Below, piece after piece: positions 22,127 through 31,500 of a stretch of 41,471 nt of DNA (positions are counted from its first letter, which is position 1; the number at the start of each line of letters is the position of its first letter). Source of the stretch: Glycomyces salinus (GTDB taxonomy: Bacteria; Actinomycetota; Actinomycetes; Mycobacteriales; Micromonosporaceae); NCBI RefSeq assembly GCF_016428645.1, contig NZ_JAELXW010000067.1, forward strand, positions 1 through 41,471, read 5' to 3'. The notes below the pieces were generated by a model. The model searched no databases, was not told the origin of the DNA, and saw nothing but the letters and a program-made list of their open reading frames with translations. The position numbers were made by a program, and so were the translations under genes.

Positions 22127-24565
22127 ATGCCCGATCGAGAGGCCGACGCCCCGGTGAATCTGCGGCCGCTCCGTCAACGCGCGATGATGACCCAAGAGGA
22201 GCTCGCGAGGAAGGCCGGGGTCGGGACGCGCACGGTCCGCGACATCGAATCGGGACGAGTCCGGCCCCAACCGAACACGCTGCGGCTGCTGGTCGCGGCG
22301 CTGGGCCTGGACGAGGCCGACCAGGCGCTCCTTTCCGGGGCGGCCGACCGCGGCCCGCTGGTGCCCCGGGAGCTGCCTCGGGACCCGGCCGTGTTCGCCG
22401 GGCGCGAGCGGCATCTGGACGCGCTCCTGGCGGCGGTCGCCGACGGCGCGGCCGTGGTCGCGGTGCACGGCATGGCCGGTGTCGGCAAGACCACCCTGGC
22501 CGTGCGCGCCGCCCACGCCCTCGCCGCCGCCTACCCGGACGGGCAGGTCTTCGCGGACCTCCACGGGTTCTCGACCTCGCCGGGGCCGCGTCCGAGCCTC
22601 GAGTCGACCCTGGCGCGCCTGCTACGCCGCCTCGGTGTCGACGACCAGCCCGTGACCGGCGGGCTCGACGAGCTGACCGCCCTGTACCGCAGTGCCATCG
22701 CCGACCGCCGCATGCTCCTGCTGCTCGACGACGCCGCCGACGCCGAGCAGGTGGAGGCGCTCCTGCCCGGTACGGCCGGCAGCCTCGTCCTGGCGACGAG
22801 CCGCCGGGACCTGTCCGCGCTGGCGGGCGCCCATTCGGTGCCGCTCGAACCGCCGTCGATGCCCGAAGCCGTGGCGATGCTCGGCGCCGCCGTGGCCGAC
22901 CGGATCACCGACGACGAGGCCGCCGCCATCGCCGAGCGCTGCGGGCGCCTGCCGCTCGCGCTGAGCCTGGCGGCGGCGCGCCTGCGCAGCCGTCCCCTGT
23001 GGCGCGCCGAGGACCTGCTGGAGCGCCTCACCGACGAGGACCGGCTGCTCGACGAGCTCGACATGGGCCACCGGGGCGTGGCCGCGGCGCTGGGCGCCTC
23101 CTACCGCGAACTCGACTCCCACCACCGGCGGCTGCTGCGGCGGCTCGGCCTGGTCCCCGGCGACGACGTCGACGTGCACGCCGCCGCGGCGCTGTGCGGG
23201 GTGAGCGAGGAGCGGGCCTCGGCGATGCTGGAGGCGCTGGTGGACTTCCACCTGTCCGAGACCCGCACGCCGGGGCGGTACCGGCCGCACGACCTGGTGC
23301 GCCTGTTCGCCGCCCAGCTCGCCTCCAAGGACGAGGCCGAACCGGACCTGGACGAGGCGTTCGGCCGCCTGCTGGGCGTCTACCTGCACTTCGCGTACCA
23401 GGCCGCGGCGCGGCTCCATCCGAACAAGCGCAGGTTCACCGAGGCGGCCGCCGAGCACGACGAAGGGCTGCCCGGGTTCGACGACCAGGCGTCCGCGCTG
23501 GCCTGGTTCCAGGCCGAACGCCGCAACCTGGAGGCGGCCGTGGTCGCGGCCGACCGGGCCGGGCTGACCGAGCATGCCTGGCACCTGGCCACGGCGTTCA
23601 ACGCGTTCTTCGTGCACGACCCCGATGTGGGCCCGCACGCCACCGTCAACCGGATCGCGCTGGACATAGCCCGCCTCACCGCCGACAGCCGGAAAGAGGC
23701 CTACACGCTCGGGGACGCGGGGCGGCAACTGGTGGCGGCCGGACGGCACCGGGAGGCGATAGCGTTCCTCGACCGGTCGGTCGCGATCAAGCGCGACCTG
23801 GGCGAGCTCGGCGACGCGGCGCTGACGCTGGCCAACATCGGCATCCTCTACCGGCGGTCGGGGAGGTTCGCCGAGTCGGTGGAGGTGCACGAGGCGGCGC
23901 TGGCGCAGGCCGAGCAGGCCGCCGACGCGGCCGCGGCCGCGCTCATCAGGACCAACATGGTCGTCCCGCTCCTGCGGCTCGGACGCTACGCCGAGGCCGA
24001 GCGCCTCCTCGCGGCGGCGGAGCGGCGGCTCGACGACGGCGACGAGCACAACCGCATCCGCATCGCCCACTTCCGCGGGGTCCTGGACCGGGAGCGCGGC
24101 GATCCGGACTCGGCCCTGGAGCGGCACACCGCCTGCCTGGCCGCCTACCACGGCGTGGGCGTCACCGCCGACGTGACCGCGACGCTCATCGAGCTCGGCG
24201 AGGACCTGCTGCGCCTCGACCGGGGCGGGGACGCGGCCGAGCATCTCGCCCGGGCCGTCGAGTACGCCGCGAAGCTCGCCGATCCGTCGTTGGAGCGCTC
24301 CGGCCGCAACGGCCTCGGGCGCGCGCTGACGGCCTCGGGCCGCACCGGCGAGGCCGTCGGCCAGCTCGAGCGGGCGGCGGCCCTGGCCGAGTTCCATGAG
24401 GACACCTATGAACTCGCGCGCGCCCACCACGGCCTGGCCGACGCCCACCGCGTCCGGGGCGACGCGGCCGAGCAGCGACGGCATCTGCTCCTGGCCGCGG
24501 ACGGGTACGCCGACTGCCGGGTGCCCGAGTCCGATGAGGTCGCCGAGCGGCTGGACCGCCTGTAG
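22127..24565 (+). CDS. XRE-NB-ARC-TPR STAND regulator
   Basis: An 812-residue regulator without the BTAD module. The XRE helix-turn-helix spans about residues 12-66 (LRQRAMMTQEELARKAGVGT, RTVRDIESGRVRPQPNTLRL). The NB-ARC NTPase has Walker A GMAGVGKT (115-122), Walker B RRMLLLLDDAADAEQ and the GLPL-type motif RCGRLPLALSLAAARLRS. A winged helix (YRPHDLVRLFAAQLAS) follows. About six TPR-like repeats fill the C-terminal half (GDAALTLANIGILYRRSGRF, RSGRNGLGRALTASGRTGEA). It is divergent from the Gfo/Idh/MocA gene with a 138-bp gap. Such proteins act as ATP-dependent signalling switches; ligand and targets are unknown. Related STAND proteins also occur in anti-phage defence, but the HTH here points to gene control. 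Confidence 0.92.
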   Translation: MPDREADAPVNLRPLRQRAMMTQEELARKAGVGTRTVRDIESGRVRPQPNTLRLLVAALGLDEADQALLSGAADRGPLVPRELPRDPAVFAGRERHLDALLAAVADGAAVVAVHGMAGVGKTTLAVRAAHALAAAYPDGQVFADLHGFSTSPGPRPSLESTLARLLRRLGVDDQPVTGGLDELTALYRSAIADRRMLLLLDDAADAEQVEALLPGTAGSLVLATSRRDLSALAGAHSVPLEPPSMPEAVAMLGAAVADRITDDEAAAIAERCGRLPLALSLAAARLRSRPLWRAEDLLERLTDEDRLLDELDMGHRGVAAALGASYRELDSHHRRLLRRLGLVPGDDVDVHAAAALCGVSEERASAMLEALVDFHLSETRTPGRYRPHDLVRLFAAQLASKDEAEPDLDEAFGRLLGVYLHFAYQAAARLHPNKRRFTEAAAEHDEGLPGFDDQASALAWFQAERRNLEAAVVAADRAGLTEHAWHLATAFNAFFVHDPDVGPHATVNRIALDIARLTADSRKEAYTLGDAGRQLVAAGRHREAIAFLDRSVAIKRDLGELGDAALTLANIGILYRRSGRFAESVEVHEAALAQAEQAADAAAAALIRTNMVVPLLRLGRYAEAERLLAAAERRLDDGDEHNRIRIAHFRGVLDRERGDPDSALERHTACLAAYHGVGVTADVTATLIELGEDLLRLDRGGDAAEHLARAVEYAAKLADPSLERSGRNGLGRALTASGRTGEAVGQLERAAALAEFHEDTYELARAHHGLADAHRVRGDAAEQRRHLLLAADGYADCRVPESDEVAERLDRL

Positions 24566-24817
24566 CCGCCGATCGGCGTCCTTTCGAGGCGGAGAACCGG
24601 CGGGATACCGGCAGTCGGGTGGCCGAATCCCGCCCAGGACCTCGGCCGCGGCACCTGGGAAACTGCCCTCACCAGGCAAAACCGGGTTCGATCGGTGCGG
24701 CGGGTCCGAAAGGTTCGGCCACGGGCCGAGGCGCTCGCATCGTAACCTTGCGGCAATCGGGGGAACCGTGCTCTGGAGCACTCCTGCCCTTTGACCCCTT
24801 CTCACCTCGGAGCGGAC

Positions 24818-26536
24818 ATGCCATTCTCGACGGCCACCGAACTGGCTTCGGAAGTCTGGGCGCGCGGAGTGAGACTGCTCGCCAAGGACGACCTGGTGCG
24901 GGCGGCCGACTGCTTCGAACACGTCCTCGAATACGATCAGCGGGCGGCCGACGCCTGGCTCGGCATGTACGCCTGCGGGGAGCGGCAGCAGGAGGCGCTG
25001 CTGGCCGTGCTCGACTGCCAGGACGACGTCGGCGGGCTGCGGCGCATGACGGGACTGTCCTTGGACGCCTCGTTCGCGATCGGGTCGTTCGTGACCTTCA
25101 CGCTCAGCGACGCCCGTCAGGCGTGGCTGGCCTACGTGTCGCACCTGATCGAGGACGAGCACTACGAACTGGCCTCCCAGGCGCTGGTCGAGCCCGGTGT
25201 CGAGGACGACCCGGTCAAGTTCCTGCGGATCCGCTGCGCGTTCGACCAGAAGGACTGGGAGCGCGTGCTCAAGGTCGCCCGCGACATCGCCGACCCCTTC
25301 CTCCACGACGAGGCCCAGTTGTACGTGGCGTTCTCGCTGGCGCACCTGGAGATGCACCACGAGGCGCTGAGCGCCCTCGAAGGCGTCCCGGCCGCGGTGG
25401 ACACCCCCGAATTCGACGCCGAGGTCAGCTTCGTGCAGGGCGTGGCCCTGGAAGGGGTGGGGAAGGGCGAGGAGGCGAGGCAGGCGTTCCAGCGGGCCTA
25501 CCGCCTCGCCCCCGACGTCGAGGACTTCGCCGTCCGCGCCGGCGCGGCCCGACCGGAGGGTCCGCGGTCTCAGCCGGTCGACAGGCGGTTGAGCACCTCG
25601 CCGCCGTCCGAACCCAAGGAGCCCTCCGGCGGCCGCGGCGACCTGCTCGAGGACGCGGCGCGGAAGCTCGAGGCGATGATCGGGCTCGATCCGGTCAAGG
25701 ACCAGATCCGCACCATGAAGGCCCAATTCAGGATGGCGGCGCTGCGGAAGGAACGCGGGCTGCCGGCCACGACCCGGCCGCAGCACTTCGTGTTCACCGG
25801 CCCGCCCGGCACCGGCAAGACCACGGTCGCCCGCATCATGGGCGAGATCCTCGCGGGCCTGGGCCTGCTCGAGCACGGCGAGGTGGTCGAGACCCAGCGC
25901 GGCGACCTGGTCGGCAAGCACCTCGGGTCCACCGCGCTGAAGACCCGCAATAAGATCGACGAGGCCACCGGCGGCGTCCTGTTCATCGACGAGGCATATT
26001 CCCTGGTGAACGCGGGGTACGCCGGCGGAAGGGACCCCTACGGCGACGAGGCCATGCAGGAGATCCTGACCGCGGCCGAGAACCGGCGCGACCACCTGGT
26101 CATCGTCCTGGCCGGATACACCGCGGAGATCCGCGAGCTGCTGTCGAGCAACCCGGGTCTGCGGTCGCGGTTCTCGACCGTGATCGACTTCCCATCCTAT
26201 TCGGCCGAGGAACTCCTGGCGATCGCCGTCGCGATCCTGGGCTCCGGCGGCGAGCGGCTGGCCGCCGACGCCGAGCGGGCGCTGCTCGCGCGGTTCGAAC
26301 AGGTCGTGGACGCCGGGGCGATCGACTCGTTCGGCAACGCCCGCTTCGCCCGCGAGCTGTGTCTCAAGGCCGGAGCGCGGCGCGATCTGCGCCTGATCGG
26401 GACCCACGGCCATTCGGGCGTCCCGTCCACCGAGGAAATGACCACGATCGAAGAACCCGACATCGCGCGCGCCTTCGAAGAACTCGCGGGCGGCTCGCAG
26501 CACGGCCCAGCCGGGCCGAGGCGCTGGATCGGATGA
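24818..26536 (+). CDS. EccA-like AAA+ ATPase (CbbX/EccA family)
   Basis: A 572-residue protein. The N-terminal 250 residues form TPR-like helices, as in EccA of type VII secretion (ARGVRLLAKDDLVRAADCFE, RQAFQRAYRLAPDVEDFAVR). The C-terminal CbbX-type AAA+ domain begins EAMIGLDPVKDQIRTMKAQF. It has Walker A GPPGTGKT (328-335), Walker B GGVLFIDEAYSL with Asp391/Glu392, a sensor region LVIVLAGYTAEIRELLSSNP and the arginine-containing LRSRFSTVIDF. EccA works with ESX systems in mycobacteria. No other ESX gene is in this window, so it is an orphan here. GGAG lies 5 nt before the chosen ATG. An earlier TTG at 24791 is less likely. It is followed at once by a BTAD regulator. Confidence 0.88.
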   Translation: MPFSTATELASEVWARGVRLLAKDDLVRAADCFEHVLEYDQRAADAWLGMYACGERQQEALLAVLDCQDDVGGLRRMTGLSLDASFAIGSFVTFTLSDARQAWLAYVSHLIEDEHYELASQALVEPGVEDDPVKFLRIRCAFDQKDWERVLKVARDIADPFLHDEAQLYVAFSLAHLEMHHEALSALEGVPAAVDTPEFDAEVSFVQGVALEGVGKGEEARQAFQRAYRLAPDVEDFAVRAGAARPEGPRSQPVDRRLSTSPPSEPKEPSGGRGDLLEDAARKLEAMIGLDPVKDQIRTMKAQFRMAALRKERGLPATTRPQHFVFTGPPGTGKTTVARIMGEILAGLGLLEHGEVVETQRGDLVGKHLGSTALKTRNKIDEATGGVLFIDEAYSLVNAGYAGGRDPYGDEAMQEILTAAENRRDHLVIVLAGYTAEIRELLSSNPGLRSRFSTVIDFPSYSAEELLAIAVAILGSGGERLAADAERALLARFEQVVDAGAIDSFGNARFARELCLKAGARRDLRLIGTHGHSGVPSTEEMTTIEEPDIARAFEELAGGSQHGPAGPRRWIG

Positions 26537-26550
26537 GAGGCGGGGCAGTC

Positions 26551-29500
26551 ATGTTGAGAATCCGCATTCTGGGTCTGCTGGAAGTCCGCACGGCCGAGGG
26601 GCCGGTCCCGATCAGCGGCCGCCACCATCCGCGGCTGCTGGCGATGCTGCTGGAGCAGGCGAACCAGGTGCTCCCGATCGACCGGCTGGTCGAGGGGCTC
26701 TGGGACCACGATCCGCCTGCGACCGCCACCAGGCAGGTGCAGAACATCGCCGCGGCCCTGCGCCGCCAGCTCGGCACGGCCGGAGACCGGCTCCAGAAGG
26801 TGGGGACGGGCTACCGGTTCGAGGTCGAGACCGACGAGCTCGACCTGCTCCGCTGCCGGCGAAGCGAGACCGAGGCGCAGGAGCACCAGGCGGCCGGACG
26901 CTCGGCCGAGGCCGAGCGGGCGCTCGGCGAGGCCCTCGCCGAATGGAGCGGCCCGTCCCTGGCCGGGCTGTCCGGAAGCACCGTCGAGGCGGCGGCGCGG
27001 CGGCTGGACGAGTACCGGCTCAAGCTGACCGAGGAGCGCATCGAGATCGGGCTGCACTTGGGGCGCCACGAACTGCTGGTGGACGAGCTGCGGCGGCTGC
27101 ACTCCGAGCACCCGTTCCGGCAGCGCTTCGCCGAGCAGCTGATGCTGTCGCTCTACCGCTCCGGGCTCGGACCCGAGGCCCTCCGCGTCTACGCCGAGGC
27201 CGCCGAGCGGCTGGTCGAGGAGCTCGGGGTCGATCCCGGCAAGCCGCTGCGCGACCTGCACACGGCGATCCTGCGCGAGGAGCCGAGCCTGGCCCCCGGA
27301 GCGGTCGAGGAGCCGGTCCGCTTCACGCCGGAGACACTGCCGGCCAGCACGGCCGTCTTCACCGGGCGGCACGAGAGCCTGGCCGCGCTGGACGAGTCGG
27401 CCGAGTCCGATTCGAGCCCGCTGGTCGTCCTGACCGGCGCCGGGGGTACGGGCAAGACGATGCTGGCCCTGCACTGGGGCCACCGGTCCTCGGCCCGATT
27501 CCCCGGCGGCCGGATCTACATCGACCTGCGTGGGTTCGCCCCGACCGGGGCCGCGCTGGAGACGGCCGAGGCCGCCCGCGTCCTGCTGGGCTCCATGGGG
27601 GTCGAGCCGCGGCGGATCCCGGCGGACCCCGACGCCCAGATCGCGCTCTACCGCAGCCGCATCGGCGAGGAGCGGCGGCTGCTCATACTCGACAACGCGC
27701 GCGACGCCGACCAGATTCGGCCGCTGCTGCCGGGTTCGCCGAACGTGCACACGCTGGTGATCAGCCGCCGCCGACTGGTCGGCCTCGCCGCCTCGCACGG
27801 GGCCCGGATCATCGAGGTCGGATCGTTCAGCCGGCGGGAGGAGATCGCGTTCCTGGAGCGGCACCTGGGACCGAAGCGGCTCGCGGCCGATCCGGGATCG
27901 GCCGAGCGGATCCTCTCGGCCTGCGCGGGGCTCCCGCTGGCGTTGGCGCTTGCGGCCGCCAGGGCCTCGACCCGCGCCGACTCGTCTTTGGGGGTCATCG
28001 CCGAAGGGCTGGAGACCTCCCGGCTCGACGCCCTGGCCGGCGACGAGGACTCGGTGGATCTGCGGGCGGTGTTCTCCTGGTCGTACCGCTCGCTCGACCC
28101 CGACACCGCCCGGCTGTTCGACCTGCTCGCGCTGATCCCGGGGCCCGATTTCGGGATCGAGAGCGCGGTCCGCCTCCACGGCGGCCCCAGGGGGGACGCC
28201 GGGCGGGCGCTCCGCGAGCTGCTCGACGCGAACCTGGTCGAGCACGGCCACCCGGGCCGCTACCGGCTCCACGACCTGGTCCGCCTCTACGCCTCCGAGA
28301 CCGCCGCGGCCCGGCTGAGCGAGTCCGAGCGGTCCGAGGCGCTGCGGCGGCTGCTCGACTGGTACTGCGTCAACGCCGCCGCCTGCCGCTCACTGCTGTA
28401 TCCGGAGTCGGTGGGGCTGGAAGACGCGACCGAATCCGACGCCGGTTCCCCGCCGTCGGCGCCCGAGGCGGCCCGATGGCTGAAGGCCGAGTGGATCAAC
28501 CTCATCGCCGCCGTCGAGCACACCGCCGAGCACGGGCCGCCCGAATACGCCTGGCGGCTGGCCGACATGCTGCGCGGGTACATCTGGCTGGGCATGCTCG
28601 GCGACGACGGCTTCCGCATCGCCCGGGCGGCCCTGGTCGCGGCCGAGCGCGCCGGGGACAGGGCCGGCCTGGCCGCCGCCGAGCTGGTCATGGCCTGCGC
28701 GCTGATCCGCTGCAACCGGCTGGAGGAGGCGGTCCGACACGGGCGCGACGCGGCCGACATAGCCAGGAGGTTCGACTGGACCGCGGGCGCGGCCGCGGCC
28801 GAGGGGAACCTGGCGGCGGCCTCCTTCTACCGGGGGCGCATACCCGAAGGGCTGGGGCACGCCCACGCGGCGCTGCACGCGAACCGGGCGGTCGGCGAAT
28901 GCCGCGCCGAGTGCACCAACCTGCATTGGCTGGGCATCCTCCACTCGCTCGTGGGCGAGCTCGAGAAGGCGATCGAGTACTTCGAGTCGGCGCTGGACCT
29001 CGCCGTGGCCACCGGCACCGCCTCGGTGCGGGCGGTCATGCTCACGCACATGGCCGAGGTCCAACTGTTCCGCGGGCGGACCGACCTGGCCGCGGCCCAC
29101 CTGGCCGAGGCGACCGAACTGGAGCGCACCGGGGCCGGCTTCGACCGCTCCGGGGACATCATGGGCGCCACCGCCAGGCTCCGGCTGGCCTCCGGACACG
29201 AGCGTGAGGCGCTGGCCCTCGGACAGCGGGTCCTCGAGTCCCGCACCGACGCCGCCGACCACCGGATCAGGATGCACGCGCTGGTGGCGGTGGCCTCGGC
29301 CTACGAGGCACTCGGCGACCACGCGGCCGCGATCGCCCACTTCGACCGCATCCTGGTCGAGACCGCCGACGAGCCCACGATGTTCCACCGGGTCGAGGCC
29401 ATGGCGGGCCTGCCGGGGGCGCTGCTGCACAGCGGCGAGCCCGACCGCGCCAAGGCCGCGGCGCAGCGCGCCCTGTGGACCGCCGAGGAAGCGGGCTACC

Positions 29501-29766
29501 GGTTCCTGCAGGGCCGGGCGCTCAACCATCTGGCCGCGATCGCCGTGAAGTCCGGAAAGCCCGGCGAAGCCGGTGAACTGGCACACCGGGCTCTGGGCAT
29601 ACACCGGCAGTCAGGGCATCGCCCCGGTGAAGTGACTTCACAGTCCATTCTCGCCGATATAGCGGTCACGGACGGTGGGACCGAATGCACCGTTCCCTCC
29701 TGGAACCGGCCGCGCTACGCGCGCGTGGCCAGCGTCACTCCGAGAATGACCGGCGAGCAGGAGTAG
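26551..29766 (+). CDS. AfsR/SARP-like STAND regulator (BTAD-NB-ARC-TPR)
   Basis: A 1071-residue regulator. An OmpR-type winged helix (RIRILGLLEVRTAEGPVPIS, QVLPIDRLVEGLWDHDPP) is followed by a BTAD domain (about 95-245, ending VEELGVDPGKPLRDLHTAIL). The NB-ARC NTPase has Walker A GAGGTGKT (296-303) and Walker B RRLLILDNARDADQ. A winged helix (YRLHDLVRLYASETAAARLS) and C-terminal TPR repeats follow. The start used here has GAGAGG upstream and matches the family N-terminus. Another in-frame ATG at 26533 overlaps the EccA-like stop (ATGA), so the two genes are co-translated or nearly so. It resembles the regulator at 17524-20940 but lacks the XRE domain. Targets are unknown. Confidence 0.92.
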   Translation: MLRIRILGLLEVRTAEGPVPISGRHHPRLLAMLLEQANQVLPIDRLVEGLWDHDPPATATRQVQNIAAALRRQLGTAGDRLQKVGTGYRFEVETDELDLLRCRRSETEAQEHQAAGRSAEAERALGEALAEWSGPSLAGLSGSTVEAAARRLDEYRLKLTEERIEIGLHLGRHELLVDELRRLHSEHPFRQRFAEQLMLSLYRSGLGPEALRVYAEAAERLVEELGVDPGKPLRDLHTAILREEPSLAPGAVEEPVRFTPETLPASTAVFTGRHESLAALDESAESDSSPLVVLTGAGGTGKTMLALHWGHRSSARFPGGRIYIDLRGFAPTGAALETAEAARVLLGSMGVEPRRIPADPDAQIALYRSRIGEERRLLILDNARDADQIRPLLPGSPNVHTLVISRRRLVGLAASHGARIIEVGSFSRREEIAFLERHLGPKRLAADPGSAERILSACAGLPLALALAAARASTRADSSLGVIAEGLETSRLDALAGDEDSVDLRAVFSWSYRSLDPDTARLFDLLALIPGPDFGIESAVRLHGGPRGDAGRALRELLDANLVEHGHPGRYRLHDLVRLYASETAAARLSESERSEALRRLLDWYCVNAAACRSLLYPESVGLEDATESDAGSPPSAPEAARWLKAEWINLIAAVEHTAEHGPPEYAWRLADMLRGYIWLGMLGDDGFRIARAALVAAERAGDRAGLAAAELVMACALIRCNRLEEAVRHGRDAADIARRFDWTAGAAAAEGNLAAASFYRGRIPEGLGHAHAALHANRAVGECRAECTNLHWLGILHSLVGELEKAIEYFESALDLAVATGTASVRAVMLTHMAEVQLFRGRTDLAAAHLAEATELERTGAGFDRSGDIMGATARLRLASGHEREALALGQRVLESRTDAADHRIRMHALVAVASAYEALGDHAAAIAHFDRILVETADEPTMFHRVEAMAGLPGALLHSGEPDRAKAAAQRALWTAEEAGYRFLQGRALNHLAAIAVKSGKPGEAGELAHRALGIHRQSGHRPGEVTSQSILADIAVTDGGTECTVPSWNRPRYARVASVTPRMTGEQE

Positions 29767-29789
29767 CCGGCTGGCGCTCCCCCGCATTT

Positions 29790-29805
29790 CGGTCGGAGAC
29801 GACCG
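29790..29805 (+). terminator. Possible terminator after the BTAD regulator
   Basis: A 6-bp perfect stem (CGGTCG / CGACCG) with a GAGA loop, 23 nt after the regulator stop. It is short, so only a tentative terminator. Confidence 0.35.
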
Positions 29806-29986
29806 GTGCCTGTCCTTCAGGGCGCCAATACATCAGCGTTTCCGGGGCCGATCAGATCCCGGTTCGCACGAGTGATCCGTGCAGAATCCGTGCGGGAACC
29901 ATGCCCAGTACGATCATGATCGAATTCGCCCGGTGACCGCGAAGCCCGAAGACCGACCGGTCAATACTTCGACTGAAAGGCCGAAC

Positions 29987-30607
29987 GTGCGCCCTCTACG
30001 ACTTGTCCTGCCGCTGACGCTCACGGTGCTCGCCGCCTCGGCTTGCAGCCTCTTCAGCCAGACGATCTCCGGCGAGGACCTCTCCGAGGCGGCCGCGGAC
30101 ACACTGGAGCCGCAGCTCGGGGAGCGGCCCGAGGTCGACTGCGGCGACGACGACATCACCCCCGCCGAGGGCGACGAGGTCGACTGCACGATGATCGACC
30201 CCGCCACCGACCTGGAACTCGACATGGTCGTGACCTTCACCGGCGTCGACGGCGACCAGTGGGACATCGAGGTCGAGGTGTTCCCGGCCGAGGGCGCGGA
30301 CGACCAGACCCAGGCCGAGGAGCCGGCCGAGGTGGAGTCCGAGGACACGGGGGCGACGCCTCCCCGCGACGGGGAGATCGCGGCCGCCGACATCGCCGAG
30401 GCCGCCGAGGACGCGCTGGAACCGCAGCTCGGGGCGCGCCCCGAGGTCGACTGCGGCGAGGTCAACTACGTTCCCGAGGATGGCCGGATCGTCTACTGCA
30501 CGATGATCGACCCGGACAGCGGCGAGGAGTACTCGGCCACGGTCACCTTCACCGGCGTCGAAGGCGACCAGTGGCAGGTCCTGGTCGAGGTGCCGGACTA
30601 CCCCTAG
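29987..30607 (+). CDS. Lipoprotein with two tandem DUF4333 domains
   Basis: A 206-residue exported lipoprotein. The signal peptide (RPLRLVLPLTLTVLAASAC) ends in a lipobox-like ASAC, so Cys is probably lipidated. Two repeats of about 75 residues follow. Both have an EPQLG(E/A)RPEVDCG motif, a YCTMIDP- or DCTMIDP-type cysteine stretch and a VTFTGV(D/E)GDQW ending. Each DUF4333 unit has two cysteines that likely form a disulfide. An acidic linker rich in Glu, Ala and Asp joins them. DUF4333 lipoproteins are common in actinobacteria and their role is unknown. The GTG start has GAAAGG 6 nt upstream and is dictated by the signal peptide. The next gene follows after 66 nt in the same direction. Confidence 0.88.
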   Translation: MRPLRLVLPLTLTVLAASACSLFSQTISGEDLSEAAADTLEPQLGERPEVDCGDDDITPAEGDEVDCTMIDPATDLELDMVVTFTGVDGDQWDIEVEVFPAEGADDQTQAEEPAEVESEDTGATPPRDGEIAAADIAEAAEDALEPQLGARPEVDCGEVNYVPEDGRIVYCTMIDPDSGEEYSATVTFTGVEGDQWQVLVEVPDYP

Positions 30608-30673
30608 CCGGTTGCCGCGCGGCGCTAGCCTGTGCGGTGCCCGCGCCCCCAGCCCCAGAAGGAAGTGCCCACC

Positions 30674-31402
30674 GTGACCGACCAGCCCTACGGCCCGCGG
30701 TACTCGCAGCCCGACCAGCCGCCCAAGCGGAACGCCGAACACGCCTTCGAGGACCGGATCAGGTTGGGGCGCGACGTCATCGTCGGCTCGGTCCTGGTCC
30801 TGGCCGTGGTCGCGCTCTGTGCCGTCGCGGCCTGGTACGGGATGCTCGTGGCCGACGCGTTCTGGACGCCGGTCCCGATGTCGCTGCTGGCCGTCGCGTT
30901 CGTGCTGTTCCTCGTCGAGGTCTGGTACTTCGTGCTCCGGGAGGGCCGGACGCCGATGCTCGGGGCGGCCGTGGCCGTCCACCTAATACTGTTCGCGATG
31001 CCGGTCGTGGTGTTCATCGGCGTCAACGAGCAGGTGCTGACCGAGCGCGGCGTCACCGAGACATGCACGGTCACCTCGCAGGAGATGGTCTACGTCCGCC
31101 GCGACGGCGATCGTGAGCGCAAGTACGACCACACCCTGGAGTGCCCGACCGCCGGGGAGCTCACCCAGCGGACCTCGCCGAACCGCCGCTTCGAGGTGGG
31201 CGAGCAGGTCGTGATGACCTACGATCCCGAAGGCCGGGCCGGGCACCGCACTGGTGAGCCGATCGGCTCGCCGCTGGCGCTGTTCGGCGCGATCGCGGCG
31301 GCGGCGTTCGCGGTCGGCACGACGGTGCGGGTGGTCTACCTGCGCAGCCGGTCGCGCCGCGGCGCTCGACGGCGGGCCGCGTTCGGCGCGCCCGCTCCGT
31401 AG
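30674..31402 (+). CDS. Unknown membrane protein (DUF3592-like topology)
   Basis: A 242-residue membrane protein. After a polar N-terminus (MTDQPYGPRYSQPDQPPKRN) there are three hydrophobic segments: VIVGSVLVLAVVALCAVAAW, VPMSLLAVAFVLFLVEVWYF and LGAAVAVHLILFAMPVVVFIG. An extracytoplasmic beta-rich domain with two cysteines (ETCTVTSQEMVYVRR, YDHTLECPTAGELTQRT, GEQVVMTYDPEGRAG) follows, then a final helix ALFGAIAAAAFAVGTTVRVV and a basic tail. The outer domain, flanked by helices, recalls DUF3592-type proteins, but I cannot confirm that. The GTG start has AAGGAAG upstream. It probably shares an operon with the DUF4333 lipoprotein. Confidence 0.7.
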   Translation: MTDQPYGPRYSQPDQPPKRNAEHAFEDRIRLGRDVIVGSVLVLAVVALCAVAAWYGMLVADAFWTPVPMSLLAVAFVLFLVEVWYFVLREGRTPMLGAAVAVHLILFAMPVVVFIGVNEQVLTERGVTETCTVTSQEMVYVRRDGDRERKYDHTLECPTAGELTQRTSPNRRFEVGEQVVMTYDPEGRAGHRTGEPIGSPLALFGAIAAAAFAVGTTVRVVYLRSRSRRGARRRAAFGAPAP

Positions 31403-31500
31403 ACGGTCGAGCTCGCTCTGAGAGGGCGTGCCCCGATCGGCGGATGTGGACTCCGGTCGGCCGCGATACCATCGGTGGCCTGCCGACCACGGGGGCGATT

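Noticed and set aside
22622-26503. A 1293-codon leftward open frame
   Set aside because: It spans two clear rightward genes (XRE-NB-ARC regulator and EccA-like ATPase) and the gap between them; it is an antisense shadow made possible by high GC.
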